Source: Reichenbachiella ulvae
GTDB lineage: Bacteria; Bacteroidota; Bacteroidia; Cytophagales; Cyclobacteriaceae
Reading direction: 5' to 3'
DNA: 64,000 nucleotides
Assembly: GCF_025833875.1 (NCBI RefSeq)
Contig: NZ_JAOYOD010000001.1
Location: 310,001 to 374,000 of the forward strand
The notes under the pieces are model-generated. The model searched no databases. It saw nothing but the letters and a program-made list of their open reading frames with translations, and was not told the origin of the DNA. Of the stretch, positions 1-8,836 are shown piece by piece (positions within the stretch are counted from its first letter, which is position 1; each line of letters begins with the position of its first letter). Made by a program: the position numbers and the translations under genes.

Positions 1-1282
1 TGCCGTCTGCATTGAATACGGGAGAGGCTGCATTGATCATTTCGGCGGATCTAACCGGGTTAGCTCCACCACTACCACTAGGTGGCGCGTTTGATTCTGA
101 ATAAGACAGGTTTGATTTGATTCCAGCTGTGATAAAGCTGTTGATGTTGTGAGTGACGTTGATTTTACTAGTATATCGGGTAAAATCCGAACTAAGCACA
201 GTTCCTGAGTCATCAAAGTACCCCAAAGAAAAGAAGACTTGGGTTATATCACTACCACCTGAGACGTTAAGGTTAATGTTACTTATTAGGCCGTTTTTGT
301 AGATTTCGTCCCGCCAATCAGTGTCAGTGTGGATTTGAGTACCAGGTATTACTTTTCCATTGTTATCCAAAGGCTGGTCAACTCCGAATGGATTGAACCC
401 TACGATTTCTTTTACATTTTCATTGGCAAAGTCTTTCGATTCTTGATTGGATTTCCCTTCAATCAAGGCCTGATTGTATAGTCCCATCCAGGAGTGTTCG
501 TATATCTGACTAGAATTCATTAACTCATAGCCGTCAGATACTCTGGAGGATACTCCGAAATTAGAGGAAAAGGAAATTTGGGTTTTACCTTTTTGGCCTT
601 GTTTGGTAGTGATGACCACCACGCCATTTGCTGCTCTTGAACCATAGAGCGAGGCAGCTGCTGCGTCTTTCAATACCGTGATACTTTCAATGTCATTTGG
701 ATTAATGTCAGATATGGAACCGTCTATAGGGACCCCATCCAAAACATATAGTGGGCTGCTGCTGGCACTGAGTGAACCAATACCTCTAATTCTAACAGCA
801 GCACTAGACCCTGGTTGCCCGGAGGCACTGGATACCATCAGGCCTGGAGTGGCTCCCTGTAAGGCTTTTTCGAATGAAGAAACAGGTCTGTTTTCGATCA
901 CTTCGCTATCGACCACTTCTGCAGCTCCTGTGAAGGCTTCTTTAGTTGAAGTCCCGTAGGCCACTACCATCACAGCTTCTAATTGCTGAATGTCATCCTG
1001 CATAGTAACGTCTATGACAGATTGCCCATTGACTGGTAAGATGACTTGTTTCATACCGACAAATGAAAAGATCAAACTTGCCTGATTATCAGGTGCAGAA
1101 ATAGAATAGTTGCCCTCTATATCGGTAATAGTACCTGTATCGGTACCTTCTATCACTACCGTGACACCTGGTAGGCCTTGTCTATTTATATCTTGTACTT
1201 TACCTTTTATTTTGATGCCCTGAGCAGCCACGGAAAGGACAAATGTTAAATTCAATAAAAGGCCCCATGTTATTCTTTTCAT
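1..1282 (-). CDS. SusC/RagA-type TonB-linked outer membrane receptor, N-terminal part
   Basis: My translation of the minus strand from the ATG at 1282 stays open to the window edge, giving about 427 residues of a protein that normally has about 1,000. A signal peptide (residues 1-20) is followed by a carboxypeptidase-like domain (about 23-105), which ends in a TonB-box-like stretch (QLEAVMVVAYGT). The plug domain carries RIRGIGSL, PLYVLDGVPIDG and ITVLKDAAAASLYGSRAANG, the hallmarks of SusC receptors. Such receptors import oligosaccharides or peptides with a SusD lipoprotein, whose gene would lie beyond the left edge. The substrate cannot be told. The protein belongs to a different locus from the SusC at 30190. 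Confidence 0.95.
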   Translation of the reverse strand, partial: MKRITWGLLLNLTFVLSVAAQGIKIKGKVQDINRQGLPGVTVVIEGTDTGTITDIEGNYSISAPDNQASLIFSFVGMKQVILPVNGQSVIDVTMQDDIQQLEAVMVVAYGTSTKEAFTGAAEVVDSEVIENRPVSSFEKALQGATPGLMVSSASGQPGSSAAVRIRGIGSLSASSSPLYVLDGVPIDGSISDINPNDIESITVLKDAAAASLYGSRAANGVVVITTKQGQKGKTQISFSSNFGVSSRVSDGYELMNSSQIYEHSWMGLYNQALIEGKSNQESKDFANENVKEIVGFNPFGVDQPLDNNGKVIPGTQIHTDTDWRDEIYKNGLISNINLNVSGGSDITQVFFSLGYFDDSGTVLSSDFTRYTSKINVTHNINSFITAGIKSNLSYSESNAPPSGSGGANPVRSAEMINAASPVFNADG

Positions 1283-1378
1283 ATGTCTATTTATTAATTC
1301 TGCGGCTGGAAGGCAGTTCATTAGGGAGAGATGGATGTGAAAACAGTAGAAACTGTTTGATTAATCTTCATTAGGAAA

Positions 1379-1408
1379 CCTCCTCCATGTCTCATGACAT
1401 GAAGGAGG
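1379..1408 (-). terminator. Hairpin downstream of the L-domain lipoprotein gene
   Basis: A 13-bp stem (1379-1391 with 1396-1408, one G-T pair) closes a 4-base loop just beyond the stop codon of the minus-strand lipoprotein gene. No strong U-run follows, so it may act as a 3' stabiliser or a weak terminator. Confidence 0.55.
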
Positions 1409-1427
1409 TATGGTATTAAATACTATT

Positions 1428-3119
1428 TTAGAGTGTACAGCCTGCGGTTAGCTGATCGTATGCAGTGTCTCTATCCACTTCGGACCAGTTGAAAGAAAAG
1501 TATGCCTTTCTATCAGTCGACCATGAGACATCAAAATCACCATTTTTTATTTTGGCAAGAATAGGCTCCATAGAACACATCGATACATTGCTATCAGACG
1601 GCATGTAAAGACTCAGGTATGTCTGATAATTAAGGAAGTTATTCAATGCTCCAAATGCGTTGAATTCAGTTAGTTCAGTAGCATTGATAGAGAGTGTTTT
1701 TACTTCGGTCAAAGCATCAAAGCCTTCCAATTTAGCTACATCTGTTGTAGCAGTGGTTCTGAAACCAATACCAATTCCACCTCCACCATCTGTTGGTTTA
1801 TTTATAGTGATGCTAACGTCTGCAGCAATGGTCAAAGCAGCAAATCCATCAAACCAATTTGTTTGTTGAAAAATGAAAATGTTAGCATTTGAATATTGGT
1901 TAGGTCCAGTTGTAGTCAATGCGTTGAGCACATTTACTAGATCCATGCCAGTACTATTAGAAGAAATTGAGATGTTTGTTCCCTGTATTTCAGTTACCGC
2001 GTTAAATGACTCCATTGATGTCAACTGATTGTTTGTGTCGATCTTAAAATCACCGCCTACATACTCCAGGGCCTCAAATGCAGGCATAGTCACTAGACCA
2101 GTTTTTTCAGTTGCATCCCAGTAGTAACCATTGTCATTGAAAGAAACGCTTAAATTACCATTGATTGTTTTGATTCCATCTACCAATAGGTTTTCAAGGA
2201 CACCATTGTATTCAACTATGAAATCACCCCCGATGCTTTCAGATGTAATCTCTATAGAAGTCAATTCATTATAAATAGACTTAAATCCACCTCCTATGTT
2301 TCCAAGTGTCAAGCTGCCTCCACCTACGTACATGATGTTAGCATCACCTACAACATTTACATAGGATAAATCAATAGAGGATATGCCACTGATGCCCACT
2401 CCTCTGGGGTCTTCTGACCAGTACTCATTGATGTAGACTTCTTCCACCATATCCAGATTTGCGAATGATAAACTAGTCAATGCTGAATTGTTTTCAGTAT
2501 GGAGTTCGTCGTTTACTAATACAAGGGCATCAGCAGTTAATGTTGCTAGACCTGCATTATCTATTACTTCAAAAGAACCTCCTACGGAAGTCAATGCGCC
2601 GAATTCAATCGCGGCATCTCCTGTAGAGCCGGTGATAACTAAGTTTTCACCTACGTTTTCTAACATTGGAAGTGAAGCACTTTCTGATACTGTCAGCACC
2701 AATTCTCCACCAATCAATTTGATATCGGCAAGAGCAGTAATATGTGCAGATTTACTTGCAATTACTTTTCCAGTAACGATCGATGCACCTTGAGCAGTCA
2801 TGGCATCATAGTCTTCCTGCGTCAATAAGTTGCCATAATAGATAGCGGAAGCATTACTTTGTATTTCCTCCTCCATTGTTGCAAGATTCTCTAATAGAGC
2901 AGTGTATTGCTCACTCCCGGTAGCTTCTAATTCAGCGATTGATGTCTCTAGAGCTGCTATCGCTGCTAATAATGCCTCTTGTTGACTAGCCTCCAGATCA
3001 GTAACTTTTTCTTCTAGAGTGTCAATTTGTTTTTGCATGTCATCGATCTCGTCTCCTACACAGCCACTGAGTAAGTAGATGGAAGACATAGCTAAAACGG
3101 TAAGTAGTTTTTTTCTCAT
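1428..3119 (-). CDS. Secreted lipoprotein with coiled coil and receptor-L-domain-like repeats
   Basis: The 563-aa protein starts with a lipoprotein signal (lipobox LLSGC, Cys20). A heptad-rich coiled coil follows (about 22-95, many Glu, Leu and Ala residues). The rest is a series of short Leu/Ile-rich repeats of the type 'L..IGG.L.I..N..L..L....L' (about 110-545), which resemble the receptor L domain or bacterial leucine-rich beta-solenoids. It is probably exported to the outer membrane and presented on a stalk. Cysteines near the C terminus (CSMEP and the final CTL) may form a disulfide. No catalytic motif is visible. A role in binding or adhesion is inferred only from the repeat architecture. 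The gene stands alone between two terminator-like or noncoding gaps. Confidence 0.8.
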   Translation of the reverse strand: MRKKLLTVLAMSSIYLLSGCVGDEIDDMQKQIDTLEEKVTDLEASQQEALLAAIAALETSIAELEATGSEQYTALLENLATMEEEIQSNASAIYYGNLLTQEDYDAMTAQGASIVTGKVIASKSAHITALADIKLIGGELVLTVSESASLPMLENVGENLVITGSTGDAAIEFGALTSVGGSFEVIDNAGLATLTADALVLVNDELHTENNSALTSLSFANLDMVEEVYINEYWSEDPRGVGISGISSIDLSYVNVVGDANIMYVGGGSLTLGNIGGGFKSIYNELTSIEITSESIGGDFIVEYNGVLENLLVDGIKTINGNLSVSFNDNGYYWDATEKTGLVTMPAFEALEYVGGDFKIDTNNQLTSMESFNAVTEIQGTNISISSNSTGMDLVNVLNALTTTGPNQYSNANIFIFQQTNWFDGFAALTIAADVSITINKPTDGGGGIGIGFRTTATTDVAKLEGFDALTEVKTLSINATELTEFNAFGALNNFLNYQTYLSLYMPSDSNVSMCSMEPILAKIKNGDFDVSWSTDRKAYFSFNWSEVDRDTAYDQLTAGCTL

Positions 3120-3351
3120 TTTGTTAATTGTTCTAGTTAAAACACTTGAATACTTTCATAAAGCTAGATTTCAAATATTCTATTATCGAACCACTAACAG
3201 TTTTGCTGTTTCATCGCATCCAAAGACACAGAAAAGTTATTTGACACACATTTAAAGTATTGAAAAACAGGTTGTTAACATTTTGATTGGAGTTATGGAG
3301 AAATGAGGAAAAAATAGATAGTACCCGTCCGTTCTATGTTTAGATTAAGGC

Positions 3352-4488
3352 TTAGTCTAAGGATTGAATGTATTCGGTTGGAGTTTTGCCGGTGTATTTC
3401 TTAAAAGCTCGATTAAAGGTTGTCTTAGAGTTGAATCCTGCAGCATCGGCGAGATATGGAAGAGTATGTTTGATATGAAAACCTTCATTGATCAGACGAA
3501 TGGCTTCTTCCAACCTGTATTCATTCATCAATTCATAAAAAGATTTTTCAAACTCGCTGTTGAGCATTTCTGAAATGCGCTTATAGGATAAGCCAGTAGC
3601 CTCCACCATATCTTGCATTTTTAAATCATTTTTAAGGTATGGTTTCTTATCTACTATATATTGAGAGAGGGTTTGGAATTCTTCGGGTGTGTATCCTTTT
3701 TTTTGAGATTGGGGAGAGTTTGATTTTCTTGGATGCAATAGGGCAAGAATGTCCTCGGTTTCTTCAAATAGTTCTGGCCTTTGCATCGTGAATATGCCCA
3801 GTACTATGGTTAAAAGAGTAAGCCCTAAATAGAATACATCGAATAGATCGATGAATATATCTATCCCGAAAATATCCAGAAAAGCTCCAGTGGTACCTGC
3901 TATCCATAAAAAAATATTGATCAGCACAAATAACCTCAGCCAGGATAGAGAGTTGAGCTGGAAATCTGATAGACGGTTTTTTCTGAAATATTGAAAGTGA
4001 TGTATAGTTCTTAATGAGTATATGGAGTAAAAGGTCCCTTGAAGAATAATGGTCAGATTAAATATAGTCTGTAGAGGTCCGAACCAGACAGGGAAACCAT
4101 TATTGATCATTTGGATTTTAGCCTCTCCACTCTGTAAGAAAAAAGGCGAAAAAGTAATAAGGTAGGCAATAGAAGGAGCAAAGTGCCAAAGGTTGGACCA
4201 ATTAACCTTAATATCTTTATAAAGATAGTGCCGGATATATAAGTAGATAAGAGGGAAGAACATCAAGGTGAATACATCCCAAAGCGCATAAAAATGGGGG
4301 TACTTGGCAAAAAAATCTGGTGACTGAATAATAAAAGCGAATACAGTAATAGACCATGTAAACACTAGAACCCCTAATATCTTATTCGGGAAGAAGTTGT
4401 TAGGGTAAAATATGAGGTACATGGATAGGAGGAAGGAGAAAACCGCTCCCATTAGCAGACCCAGATTGAAATAATTGTCTATTACCAT
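3352..4488 (-). CDS. Membrane-bound AraC-family transcriptional regulator
   Basis: 378 aa. Residues 1-240 are hydrophobic, with about seven or eight predicted transmembrane helices. A linker follows, then a C-terminal AraC-type double helix-turn-helix (about 270-378). The C-terminal part carries the hallmarks LSYKRISEMLN, and AGFNSKTTFNRAFKKYTGKTPTEY, split here as AGFNSKTTFNRAF and KKYTGKTPTEY. The layout fits the 7TM-sensor/HTH_18 regulators common in Bacteroidota, where the membrane part is thought to sense an unknown ligand. The next gene downstream on the same strand (1428) is 230 bp away. The drug-exporter gene lies 140 bp upstream in the same direction and could be a target, but this is inference. 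Confidence 0.9.
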   Translation of the reverse strand: MVIDNYFNLGLLMGAVFSFLLSMYLIFYPNNFFPNKILGVLVFTWSITVFAFIIQSPDFFAKYPHFYALWDVFTLMFFPLIYLYIRHYLYKDIKVNWSNLWHFAPSIAYLITFSPFFLQSGEAKIQMINNGFPVWFGPLQTIFNLTIILQGTFYSIYSLRTIHHFQYFRKNRLSDFQLNSLSWLRLFVLINIFLWIAGTTGAFLDIFGIDIFIDLFDVFYLGLTLLTIVLGIFTMQRPELFEETEDILALLHPRKSNSPQSQKKGYTPEEFQTLSQYIVDKKPYLKNDLKMQDMVEATGLSYKRISEMLNSEFEKSFYELMNEYRLEEAIRLINEGFHIKHTLPYLADAAGFNSKTTFNRAFKKYTGKTPTEYIQSLD

Positions 4489-4631
4489 GTATCCGAGCTA
4501 AATTAATTATAATTAGTTATAAAGATAATCTCCTTTAAAGATTCATGAATCGCCTCAAGGTATTTTCTTCTTTCAATTTTCTAATTATGTATAACAATCT
4601 ATTGAGAGCAGTATTTTTCTTGTAAACATGA

Positions 4632-5846
4632 TTAATGAACTGGAACAATAGCGTTTTTTATTAGATGCTTGCCCAGGAAGTATAATCCTAAAGCCAAAAA
4701 TCCACAAAGCGTCATGATCAATGCCATAGGTATACCTGTGGCATTTTGCATCATGCCGACGAAAGCTGAAGCTATGGCCCCAATGCTCATTTGTATCGCA
4801 CCCATGAGTGCCGAGGCATTGCCAGCCGTGTGTCCCATAGGCTCCATAGCTAGTGCAGAGCAGTTTGGAAATATGAATCCTAAACTACTGATGAAGGCAA
4901 ATATCAGAAAGGTGTTGACCCAGAGGTTGGTAGCTCCTGTGAGACTTGTAGCTAGCAGAGTAGACCCAATGATACACTGCATGAAGATGGCGGTTTGTAC
5001 GGTTTTTTCCATGCTATGCTTCTTTAGTACCAGATTGTTGATCTGACTGGAGCCAATCAGCCCTGTTGCAATTATGGCAAACACCCAGCTATACTGTTGT
5101 TCATTTAAGCCAAACAGGTTCATATACAAATGTGGGGACCCACTGATGTAAGCATATAAACCAGAGTAAGCAATGGATCCGGTTAGCGCATATAAAAAGA
5201 AGCTTGGGTTCTTCAGGATGTTAAGGTAGTTCTGAAAAATATTACCGGGCCTTAATATATATGCTGTATTCGGTTTTTTGGTATGTGGGACAATAAGTAT
5301 AGCTCCTAAGATCATGATCATTGAGAATACAAAAAGCACGATAAAGATGCTTCTCCATCCAAAGTAGGTGGTCAACAGGCCACCAACCGTAGGAGCGATG
5401 ATAGGAGATACAGCCACTACCATCATCAATGTAGAGAATACTTTAGCTACTTTTTTGCCTTTGAACAGGTCTCTTACAATCGTACGTGCGGAAACCAAGC
5501 CTGCACATGAGCCAATCGCCTGTAAGAAACGAAAGAATATTAAAGCCTCTATGGATTGAGACAACGCACAACCCGCGGTACTGATAGCATAGATAGTAAG
5601 GCCAATGTAGATAGGTCTTTTTCTACCATACCTCTCCAATAGCGGTCCATATATAAGTTGACCTACAGATAGCCCTATGAAAAAACTGGAAAGCGTATAA
5701 GATACATGCGCCAGATCCGTCTGTAATCCTTTTACAATCTCAGGGAATGCAGGTAGATAAGGATCCACAGAAAATGGTCCCATGGCTGTGAGCAACCCCA
5801 AAACTGTAATGAGTAGGGAGGCTCTTAATTTTTTATTGGATGTCAT
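4632..5846 (-). CDS. Bcr/CflA-type multidrug efflux MFS transporter
   Basis: 404 aa, the usual length for the family, with about 12 transmembrane helices. Family signatures are visible: PFSVDPYLPAFPEI in helix 1, GQLIYGPLLERYGRKRPIYIG (motif A, seen here as YGPLLERYGRKRP) and RFLQAIGSCAG before SARTIVRDLF. Members are proton-driven drug:H+ antiporters in the inner membrane (bicyclomycin, chloramphenicol and others). The actual substrate here is unknown. It lies alone between the AraC-type regulator and dnaA. Confidence 0.92.
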   Translation of the reverse strand: MTSNKKLRASLLITVLGLLTAMGPFSVDPYLPAFPEIVKGLQTDLAHVSYTLSSFFIGLSVGQLIYGPLLERYGRKRPIYIGLTIYAISTAGCALSQSIEALIFFRFLQAIGSCAGLVSARTIVRDLFKGKKVAKVFSTLMMVVAVSPIIAPTVGGLLTTYFGWRSIFIVLFVFSMIMILGAILIVPHTKKPNTAYILRPGNIFQNYLNILKNPSFFLYALTGSIAYSGLYAYISGSPHLYMNLFGLNEQQYSWVFAIIATGLIGSSQINNLVLKKHSMEKTVQTAIFMQCIIGSTLLATSLTGATNLWVNTFLIFAFISSLGFIFPNCSALAMEPMGHTAGNASALMGAIQMSIGAIASAFVGMMQNATGIPMALIMTLCGFLALGLYFLGKHLIKNAIVPVH

Positions 5847-6025
5847 GTGTCTAAGTCTTTTGAAACGATCTAAGCGTCTCTATTCAAAATACTTAGTCTT
5901 CATATCTGCTCTGTTGATTTGTAAGGTTGGTCAGTCGAATAGTTGCAAAGCTTGTTGAAACAAATTTGATTCCCAATGAAGTAACGAATTATGTCTGGTC
6001 AGGATGCGCTAAAAGACAAATAAAA

Positions 6026-6048
6026 AAGGCTATCGATTAGATAGCCTT
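6026..6048 (-). terminator. Rho-independent terminator of dnaA
   Basis: A 9-bp perfect stem (6026-6034 with 6040-6048) with a 5-base loop is followed, on the minus strand, by a U-run from the A-tract at 6022-6027. The dnaA stop codon lies within the loop, so the terminator overlaps the end of the coding sequence. Confidence 0.85.
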
Positions 6049-7452
6049 CATTTTGAATTTCTTTTTTAGTTCCGTAAAGGAGGACCTAAATCGAGCATCC
6101 GTGTCCAGCATATCGTTGACGGATTGTAAGGCATGAATCACTGTACTGTGGTCTCTTCCACCAAAGTGACTACCAATGCTTTTGAGCGAATGGTTTGTAT
6201 AGTCTTTGGAGAAATACATCGCCAACTGACGTGCGATTACGATCTCTTTCTTACGAGTTTTGGCTTTCAAGTCCTCAGAAGAAACATTGAAATACTCAGA
6301 AACAGTCTTTTGGATGTAATCGATACCGACTTCTGACTCGATGTTTTTGACAATAGATTTCAAAGTCTGCTTTGCCAACTCCAAATTGATCTCGGATCTG
6401 TTGAGTGAAGCATGAGCCACCAACGAAATCAGAACACCTTCTAATTCTCTAATGTTAGTATCTACGCTATAAGCGAGGTATTCTAATACCTTATCATCGA
6501 TTTCCAAACCATCATCCTGAAGCTTTCTTTGGATGATTGCCAGGCGCGTTTCAAAATCAGGTTGCTGAAGATCAGCAGTTAAACCCCATTTGAATCTAGA
6601 AACCAATCTTTCCTGAAGACCTTTCAACTCTGTTGGAGGTCTATCACTAGACATTATGATTTGCTTACCGTTTTGGTGTAGGTGATTGAAGATGTGGAAG
6701 AAGATTTCCTGTGTCTTCACCTTATCCTTAAAGAACTGCACATCGTCAATGATGAGCGTATCTACATTCAAATAGAAGTTTTGAAACTCCTGCAGACTAT
6801 TGTTCTTCAGCGCCTCGATGAATTGGCTTGCAAATTTTTCGGAAGCTACATAAAGAACGAACTGTTCTGGATTTTCTCTTTTGATTCTGTTACCAATGGC
6901 CTGAGCCAAATGCGTTTTACCCAAACCTACACCACCGTAGATCATCAATGGGTTAAACGAAGTAACACCAGGTTTAGAGGCAACTGCCAATCCCGCAGAA
7001 CGGGCCAATCTATTGCAATCTCCTTCTATATAGGTGTCAAATGTATTTTCAGCGTTTAGGTTAGAACGTTGTTGTGCATTTTCAATTTCTCTTAAGGCAA
7101 AAGGGCTATTGGAAATGGGAGCTCCATTAGCACCATTTTGTGCAAATTTGGCAAAATCCTTCTTTTGAGCCAGATTGACTGTGTATGGTTGGTTTTTAGA
7201 ATTGCCTTTATCTACAATTACAGAATATTCAAGTTTTCCTTCTGGACCTATTTCTGATTGAATCGCTTCTTTAAGTAATTGGACATAATTGTCTTCTAAC
7301 CACTCATAAAAGAATTGAGAGGGTACCTGTATAGTTAATACAGGCGCTGTGAATTTTAATGGAATAATCGGAATAAACCACGTTTTGAAGCTCTGCTCGG
7401 GTATTTTACTCCCAATAAATTTCAGACAGTTATCCCATATTCTATCGTGCAT
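6037..7452 (-). CDS. dnaA: Chromosomal replication initiator protein DnaA
   Basis: 471 aa. DnaA opens the replication origin by binding 9-bp DnaA boxes. Domain I (about 1-85) and a variable domain II linker (85-135) precede the AAA+ domain. That domain has Walker A GGVGLGKTH (about 173-181), Walker B LIIDDVQFF (about 237) and a sensor 2 arginine region. The C-terminal domain IV contains the DnaA signature GGRDHSTVIHAL (about 433-444). The protein is complete and of normal length. No cluster of consensus DnaA boxes is visible in the 300-bp AT-rich gap upstream, so the origin is not evident here. It is divergent from mutA. Confidence 0.98.
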   Translation of the reverse strand: MHDRIWDNCLKFIGSKIPEQSFKTWFIPIIPLKFTAPVLTIQVPSQFFYEWLEDNYVQLLKEAIQSEIGPEGKLEYSVIVDKGNSKNQPYTVNLAQKKDFAKFAQNGANGAPISNSPFALREIENAQQRSNLNAENTFDTYIEGDCNRLARSAGLAVASKPGVTSFNPLMIYGGVGLGKTHLAQAIGNRIKRENPEQFVLYVASEKFASQFIEALKNNSLQEFQNFYLNVDTLIIDDVQFFKDKVKTQEIFFHIFNHLHQNGKQIIMSSDRPPTELKGLQERLVSRFKWGLTADLQQPDFETRLAIIQRKLQDDGLEIDDKVLEYLAYSVDTNIRELEGVLISLVAHASLNRSEINLELAKQTLKSIVKNIESEVGIDYIQKTVSEYFNVSSEDLKAKTRKKEIVIARQLAMYFSKDYTNHSLKSIGSHFGGRDHSTVIHALQSVNDMLDTDARFRSSFTELKKKFKMKAI

Positions 7453-7756
7453 TTGAATTTTGGCAGTTGGAGGTTTACGAATAATTCTTGTAAGTTTTCT
7501 CTTTCGAGAATCTCAAAATTGATCAAAAAAAAATGATTAAAAAAATCAAATTGATATTGACTTTTTAAAAAGCTCTTCAAGCATACAAAATTGAAAAAAA
7601 TAATTTTATATTCTTCGAAAAGTACAATTAGGGTTTGTTCGACTTTATTGTTCTTTTCTTTTACAATGTTACATCATGTTTCCTTCTGATTGGTGGATAT
7701 TCAGATTGTTTTTTTTGGGCACAAGAAACCGTATATTGCCATAGACAACCCAAACA
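7453..7756. other. AT-rich divergent intergenic region between dnaA and mutA
   Basis: About 300 bp, very A/T-rich with several A- or T-tracts. It must hold the promoters of both dnaA and the mutase operon. I find no TTATCCACA-type DnaA box and no convincing TAnnTTTG box, and I see no hidden gene. Confidence 0.5.
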
Positions 7757-8836
7757 ATGATTATGGAAAATTATCACTTCCGTGAGTTTTCTCCTATGTC
7801 GAAATCTGAATGGCTTGATTTGGCTACTCAGGCTGACAGGGGAAAGGATCCGCACTATGCTAACTCTCTTGAGTTGGCATCATATTTTTCTTTGCCTTCC
7901 TATTATGACCAGGCTGATGTGAGCGCTCGCAGTTTGGCTGCTGAATTAGAAATGAACAGTGATTGGCAATGGTTCGAGAGATGGGATCAAGGTGAATTGA
8001 AATCTCTCGAGGAATTGAGAAAACTTGGAGTTCAAGGTTTGATTGTAGATGATGAAAATGAGCCGAGTTTACCTGTAGTTGGAAATGATCCTAGTGTAAG
8101 TATCTGTTATAGAGGTAGTAATATTAGTGCTGCTAAGAGGTTGTTAGTGTCGGCAAATTCTAACAAAGCCTATTATATAGGCAGTAATGACAAGATTAAA
8201 TTAGCAGATTTTTCCAATGTCTATTCAATGGCCATAGATATTTCTGGATTGTCTCATTATAAGGATGTTGTATACGAGGTAGTGTTAGCCTTGCTACATT
8301 TTGATCAAATAACAGATCGTTATAAAGGGCAGGATCTTTCGAAACTATGGAGCAAGATTTTCATTGTCACCGATGTTTCTACTCGGTATTTTCAAGAGAT
8401 ACTGAAACTGAGAACCTTGAATCAACTATTGGTTTCGATGATCCATAAATTAGGTTTAGAAATTGATAAGCTACTACCACTTAATATATATGCCAGATTG
8501 GGTTCTGGGATGGAATCAATGAGAGTTGATCAACAGCTGCTGAGGCTTCCTGTAGCCATGCTTGCAGCGATTAATGGTGGTAGTAAGGCCATTGAGGTGG
8601 ATTTGAAATCTAATAATAAGTCAAAAATTCACTATCGTAATATTTCTAATATTTTAAGGGAAGAAGTACATGCAGGATATGTGGCTGGAGCTTTAAATGG
8701 AAGCTACTTTTTAGAGTCAGCGGTTGAGGATTTATCCGCTGAAGTTTGGCGTCATTTTCAAAGTGTTTTGAATCGAGGAGGGCTTGATTGGCTTCAGGGA
8801 GACTATAAGAAATACTTAAAATTGATTGCTGTATGA
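7757..8836 (+). CDS. mutA: Methylmalonyl-CoA mutase small (beta) subunit
   Basis: 359 aa. Its stop overlaps the start of mutB by 4 bp (ATGA), so the two are translationally coupled. Sequence features fit the non-catalytic small subunit: an N-terminal [13 protein letters not shown], then PSYYD and a degenerate TIM-barrel with WQWFERW. The subunit forms a heterodimer with MutB, which interconverts succinyl-CoA and (R)-methylmalonyl-CoA. At 359 residues it is clearly shorter than the 450-640 residues usual for small subunits; the C-terminal B12-binding-like domain seems to be missing. ATG codons at 7757 and 7763 are both possible starts. Confidence 0.93.
   Translation: MIMENYHFREFSPMSKSEWLDLATQADRGKDPHYANSLELASYFSLPSYYDQADVSARSLAAELEMNSDWQWFERWDQGELKSLEELRKLGVQGLIVDDENEPSLPVVGNDPSVSICYRGSNISAAKRLLVSANSNKAYYIGSNDKIKLADFSNVYSMAIDISGLSHYKDVVYEVVLALLHFDQITDRYKGQDLSKLWSKIFIVTDVSTRYFQEILKLRTLNQLLVSMIHKLGLEIDKLLPLNIYARLGSGMESMRVDQQLLRLPVAMLAAINGGSKAIEVDLKSNNKSKIHYRNISNILREEVHAGYVAGALNGSYFLESAVEDLSAEVWRHFQSVLNRGGLDWLQGDYKKYLKLIAV

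Noticed and set aside
7420..7756. Possible origin of replication beside dnaA
   Set aside because: The gap is AT-rich, but I found no cluster of TTATCCACA-like boxes; the best match (TTATCCCAT at about 7431) has two mismatches and lies inside dnaA.
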